A stretch of DNA of 64,000 nucleotides, taken from positions 1-64,000 of the forward strand of contig OMWI01000001.1 in the NCBI GenBank assembly GCA_900314715.1, written 5' to 3'. Source of the DNA: an uncultured Prevotellaceae bacterium. GTDB taxonomy: Bacteria > Bacteroidota > Bacteroidia > Bacteroidales > Bacteroidaceae. The notes under the pieces were generated by a model. The model did no database searches and was not told the origin of the DNA. It worked only from the letters and a program-made list of their open reading frames with translations. How positions within the stretch are numbered: the first letter of the stretch is position 1; the number at the start of each line of letters is the position of its first letter. Both the position numbers and the translations under genes were made by a program. Positions 60,445 to 64,000 of the stretch are shown here, one piece after another.

Positions 60445-63400
60445 ATGAAACGATTACAATTATTGACCATCGTGCTTGCCATATTTTCCAGTTACGTTTG
60501 GGCTCAACGTCCAACCGACAAATTGGGGCGTGGCTTAGTGGCTGTGAAGACAGATGCAGGTGTTTTTCTCAGTTGGCGCATCTTGGGTGAAGAATACTAT
60601 GACGTTAATTACAATGTCTATCGGGACGGAACACGAATCAATGCGACGCCGTTGTCACTATCCAACTTCGTGGACAAAGGTGGCAGTTACGGTAATACCT
60701 ATACGGTGAGTGCCGTAGTACGTGGCGTGGAACAAGACCACTGTAAGGCAGTAAGCGTGTGGAGTCAATATAAATATAAATTGAATACCACTTGCGAGAC
60801 AGGTTATTTCAATATTCCTTTGGCACGTGTTTATAATAATTCGGGGCAAGACATCACCAATACCTATATTGCCAATGATGCAGAGGTTGCCGACCTCGAC
60901 GGTGACGGTGAGATGGAAATCATACTCAAGCGAAGAAGCACGTTGGATGACGGAGCCAACTACGTGAGTCGCACCGACGGAGCCTATGACCGCATTGATG
61001 CGTATAAGATGGATGGCACATTGTTGTGGTGGATAGACGTGGGTCCCAATATGGTAAGTGGCGGTAGTCATGAGTTGAATATTATCGCATACGATTGGGA
61101 CGGAGACGGCAAGGCAGAGGTGCTTTTGCGTGGTGCGGATAATATGATGGTACACGGTCAGCGTGGTGCCTCTCGCCAAGAGTGGCCGCAACGTATCGGA
61201 AAGAATGGCGTGGACACACGTGGAAGTATTAACCACACTGCCAATATGACCTATACCAATACAGGCGACGAGTTCTTGGTGTATATGGATGGTGATCATG
61301 GTATCATTTACGATGCTGTGCGCTATATGTCTTATCCCATCCCCCGTGGTAAAGCGAGCGACTGGGGTGACGACTATGGTCATCGCTCGTCGAAATATTT
61401 CATGGGAGCTCCTTTCCTTGACGGAAAGAAGCCCAGCATCTTATTGGCACGAGGCATTTACACCAAACATGAGATGAGGGCTTTTGACGTAGATCCTGCC
61501 ACTCATACCCTCACGGAGCGTTGGCATTGGTCGAACAATGGCGGATGGAACGACCCTTGGTATGGTAACGGAAACCACAACTTCTGCATTGCCGACGTAG
61601 ATGAAGACGGTCGTGACGAAATTGTTTATGGTTCGATGGTGGTAGATGACAACGGACATGGATTGTCTACTACGGGTCTTGGACATGGCGATGCATTGCA
61701 TTGTTCAGACTTTGATCCCTATCGAAAGGGATTGGAGATTTTTGCTTGCAACGAAGATGAACCTGCTATGAACTATCGCAATGCCACTACCAGTAAGATA
61801 TATTATCGACAAACGGGTTCATCAGATGATGGTCGTGCGCTTTGCGCCAACTTCTCGAATGTCTATCCAGGAGCCATGGGACGCAGTACACAAACGGGTA
61901 TGGTGAGTTGTGTGAAAGATGCGGTCATAAGTGAGATAGGTGACTATATCGCATGGAGCGACTTGAATTTCCGTATCTATTGGGATGGTGACCTGCTCTC
62001 AGAAGTACTCAATAGTCCTGGTACAGAGCGCGAGGCTGCCGTTATCAAGCCTGGGTCTGGTAGACTGTTCACCTCTTCTGGTTGTAAGATGAACAACTGG
62101 ACAAAAAACCATCCTTGTTTCTCTGGTGACATCCTTGGTGACTGGCGTGAGGAAATGATTCTCAGGGTGGGCGAAGGCCATGATTCCATCCGTATCTATA
62201 CCACCGCCATGCCTACAAACTATCCCATCTACACACTTTGGCATGACCACCAATATCGCCAAGCCATGGTGTGGCAGATGCATGCATATAATCAACCTCC
62301 CCACTTGAGTTATTTCCTTGGAGAGATGGAAGGTATCACAGTACCCCCTCCCCCATTGACTACTACCAACAGAACGGTGATTGGCAACGGTACAACCATC
62401 AACAGTTCGTATAACAACCAGCATATCCTGCACAATGAATATGCCAATACTTCGTTGAATGTGACAGACGGAGCCTCACCGTATATTCTCACCATCAACG
62501 TACCAGTATGGATACAGGGAGCCGATAGTTATATCGTGAGCAATGCCAATGTGAATACTGTTGGTTACTCATGCAATCTCAACGGAGGAGCATTGACTGG
62601 TTCGATGCGACTTATCAAACAAGGAAACGGTATATTGAACATGGCGAAAGTGAACCATACTTTTACGGGCGAGACCAATATTTGGGGTGGAACAGTGAAT
62701 TTCGATGGTTCGTTGAAGAGCAGCAAGGTTTGGATGAATCGCTTCACCACCCTGAACAGCAACGGCGGTAGCTTCCCTGGCGCATTCGTGATGGAATATG
62801 GGGCTACGCTGAACGTAGGAGGTGAGGCTATAGGCAGCATCGGCAGTATAACCACGGGAGACATGATACTCAATTATGGTGCTCGCGTGGTGCTCGACAT
62901 CAACGGAAGCGGTGACAACGAGCACGACTGGCTCAATGCCACATCGTTGACATTAGACGTAGATAAGTTGAACAACGACAAATGGGTGAATTTCGGACCG
63001 AGTGACATTGTGCCTGTGATTGTGCTGAACATCGGAGGTTCGTTAGGCAACGGTCTTTATCCCCTTGGGAATATCAGTCGGGTGAACGGTGACCTGTCGA
63101 AAGTGAAGATGGAATGCTATGGCATGGATGCTAAATACCTGTCACTCGTACACCAAGACGGCAAGCTCTACATGAAAGTATCCGGACTGCCCACCCTGGA
63201 GCCCGCAACGATAGAGATTGTAGACATGGCGCAATATGGAGGTATGACCACCATCTACCCAGCTACCAAGAAAACCGACTACTACCTGCCGGTGGTAGGT
63301 GTGAAGAACACCTCTGTCAATGGACAGACCCCGAAACTGTCGGGAACATTCACCTCTCTTGACGGAACGGTGAAGACCATTGGCAGCGAAGAGGGAGAAG

Positions 63401-64000
63401 TGGTGTATTCGCAAAACTATGAGAGCGTTTCATCCATCACGGGCTGGACCAGTAATGGTGCCAACATCAGTCTGGGCTCTGGTGATGCCACATACGGAAA
63501 ATACTTCTATGTGAATACGGGAAGTACCAACACCCGATATGCATACCAGCGCATAGACGGTATCAACCTCAGCACAGCCAACCAGTACACGATAGACTTT
63601 GACCTGTCTTTGAATGCGGGTAATACAGACGGAAGCGAGTTTTGCGTGATGGCGAAAAACGGCAATAATCCAACCACCAATTGGGACAACTATGCCTATA
63701 TCAATGGCAATTCCAATATGTTGTTTGACCTGACAGGTAACAAACAATCCACCGAATACAATGTGAACGGCACATCAACCACCACTAAACTCAATGCCAA
63801 TACGTGGTATCATGTATCGTTGACCGTCAACCAACAGGCACGTACCGTGAAATGGAGTATCTCGAACGGCAATTCGGGAACATTCAACCTGCCAAGTGGA
63901 AGCAGTACGGAGTTTGATGGCTTCTACTTGGTGGCAGGTAGATATTATTCGGTGTTTAAGTTGGATAACATCGTGGTGAAGACCGCTGCCGTAGACCTGT
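60445..64000 (+). CDS. Secreted rhamnogalacturonan lyase-like protein (PL11), 3' partial
   Basis: At least 1185 codons, open to the window edge. Signal peptide MKRLQLLTIVLAIFSSYVWA. Residues about 22-630 match PL11 rhamnogalacturonan lyases: RPTDKLGRGLVAVKT, FLSWRILGEEYYDVNYNVYR, EVADLDGDGEMEIILKR and YDWDGDGKAEVLLRG calcium-type propeller loops, and GLGHGDALHCSDFDP. After this come a beta-helix-like stretch (NVTDGAS ... INGSGDNEHDWLNA) and a LamG-like domain (YAYINGNSN ... FDGFYLVAGRYYSVF). Codon use is more GC-rich than in the preceding accessory zone. Cuts pectin backbone outside the cell. Confidence 0.88.
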   Translation, partial: MKRLQLLTIVLAIFSSYVWAQRPTDKLGRGLVAVKTDAGVFLSWRILGEEYYDVNYNVYRDGTRINATPLSLSNFVDKGGSYGNTYTVSAVVRGVEQDHCKAVSVWSQYKYKLNTTCETGYFNIPLARVYNNSGQDITNTYIANDAEVADLDGDGEMEIILKRRSTLDDGANYVSRTDGAYDRIDAYKMDGTLLWWIDVGPNMVSGGSHELNIIAYDWDGDGKAEVLLRGADNMMVHGQRGASRQEWPQRIGKNGVDTRGSINHTANMTYTNTGDEFLVYMDGDHGIIYDAVRYMSYPIPRGKASDWGDDYGHRSSKYFMGAPFLDGKKPSILLARGIYTKHEMRAFDVDPATHTLTERWHWSNNGGWNDPWYGNGNHNFCIADVDEDGRDEIVYGSMVVDDNGHGLSTTGLGHGDALHCSDFDPYRKGLEIFACNEDEPAMNYRNATTSKIYYRQTGSSDDGRALCANFSNVYPGAMGRSTQTGMVSCVKDAVISEIGDYIAWSDLNFRIYWDGDLLSEVLNSPGTEREAAVIKPGSGRLFTSSGCKMNNWTKNHPCFSGDILGDWREEMILRVGEGHDSIRIYTTAMPTNYPIYTLWHDHQYRQAMVWQMHAYNQPPHLSYFLGEMEGITVPPPPLTTTNRTVIGNGTTINSSYNNQHILHNEYANTSLNVTDGASPYILTINVPVWIQGADSYIVSNANVNTVGYSCNLNGGALTGSMRLIKQGNGILNMAKVNHTFTGETNIWGGTVNFDGSLKSSKVWMNRFTTLNSNGGSFPGAFVMEYGATLNVGGEAIGSIGSITTGDMILNYGARVVLDINGSGDNEHDWLNATSLTLDVDKLNNDKWVNFGPSDIVPVIVLNIGGSLGNGLYPLGNISRVNGDLSKVKMECYGMDAKYLSLVHQDGKLYMKVSGLPTLEPATIEIVDMAQYGGMTTIYPATKKTDYYLPVVGVKNTSVNGQTPKLSGTFTSLDGTVKTIGSEEGEVVYSQNYESVSSITGWTSNGANISLGSGDATYGKYFYVNTGSTNTRYAYQRIDGINLSTANQYTIDFDLSLNAGNTDGSEFCVMAKNGNNPTTNWDNYAYINGNSNMLFDLTGNKQSTEYNVNGTSTTTKLNANTWYHVSLTVNQQARTVKWSISNGNSGTFNLPSGSSTEFDGFYLVAGRYYSVFKLDNIVVKTAAVDL

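Noticed and set aside
60658-63747. Several long minus-strand frames at 60.6-63.7 kb
   Set aside because: Shadows of the PL11 gene, whose plus-strand frame is continuous from 60445 to the edge and rich in family motifs.

Overview
The window looks like a chromosome segment from a Bacteroidota bacterium, most likely Prevotellaceae (Prevotella/Segatella-like). The evidence is low GC, many upstream regions carrying the Bacteroidetes sigma-ABfr promoter form (TTTG, 19-21 bp, TAnnTTTG) with few Shine-Dalgarno sequences, a PorZ-like type IX secretion component, large secreted proteins ending in the short 'NLNG..V....KGIYI.NGKKVIIK' type of C-terminus, and marker genes (buk/ptb, GH109, ISAon1-type transposase N-terminal protein).

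Layout. 1-396 is the 5' part of an ISAon1-family gene running off the left edge. 576-2582 is a ptb-buk acyl-phosphate operon. 2764-11686 is a surface-glycan block: MaoC-like hydratase, DegT aminotransferase, Wzx-type flippase, four glycosyltransferases (two GT4, one GT2, one GT11), a LicD protein and an LpxL-type acyltransferase. 11689-17429 (minus) holds two LTA-synthase-like sulfatase-fold transferases and an MsbA-like ABC exporter. 17937-24285 holds miaB, a PAP2 phosphatase, an NAD epimerase, rnr and a hemolysin-III homologue. 24362-28587 is a secreted pectate-lyase-like protein plus a small peptide gene. 28859-37461 holds leuS, a YitT protein, rdgB, porZ and two membrane glycan genes. 37458-41556 holds nadA, a strong oriC candidate, an isomerase-like protein, a GH109-like oxidoreductase and a small GlsB/YeaQ-type protein. 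41781-48714 is housekeeping and envelope genes (trpS, two paralogous deoxynucleoside kinases, an M15 peptidase, an EamA transporter). 48826-60444 is an accessory zone with two small-protein/GNAT pairs, a frameshifted DUF6169 gene with a small partner, a DUF4143 ATPase, a 1672-residue secreted protein with its own small peptide gene, and dense repeats. 60445 to the end is a rhamnogalacturonan-lyase-like (PL11) gene running off the right edge.

How the genes fit together. The glycan block, the PorZ homologue and the three secreted proteins are consistent with a cell that exports pectin-active enzymes by type IX secretion and anchors them to surface polysaccharide; this is inference. The most unusual content is non-coding or very small: (i) two small 'MxKKxYIQP' peptide genes, each exactly 8 nt downstream of a large secreted protein; (ii) a repeated promoter / terminator-hairpin scaffold at 57.6-60.0 kb that houses toxin-antitoxin-like pairs or gene relics; (iii) several short-period tandem arrays (9, 12 and 22 bp) with palindromic units, one of them expanded in frame inside the ABC exporter; (iv) nested palindromes at 17.6-17.9 and 49.5-50.3 kb; (v) three copies of a GTTAGAAGCAAGA hairpin element. 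I saw no rRNA, tRNA or CRISPR array. All family calls come from reading motifs by eye; no database search was run.
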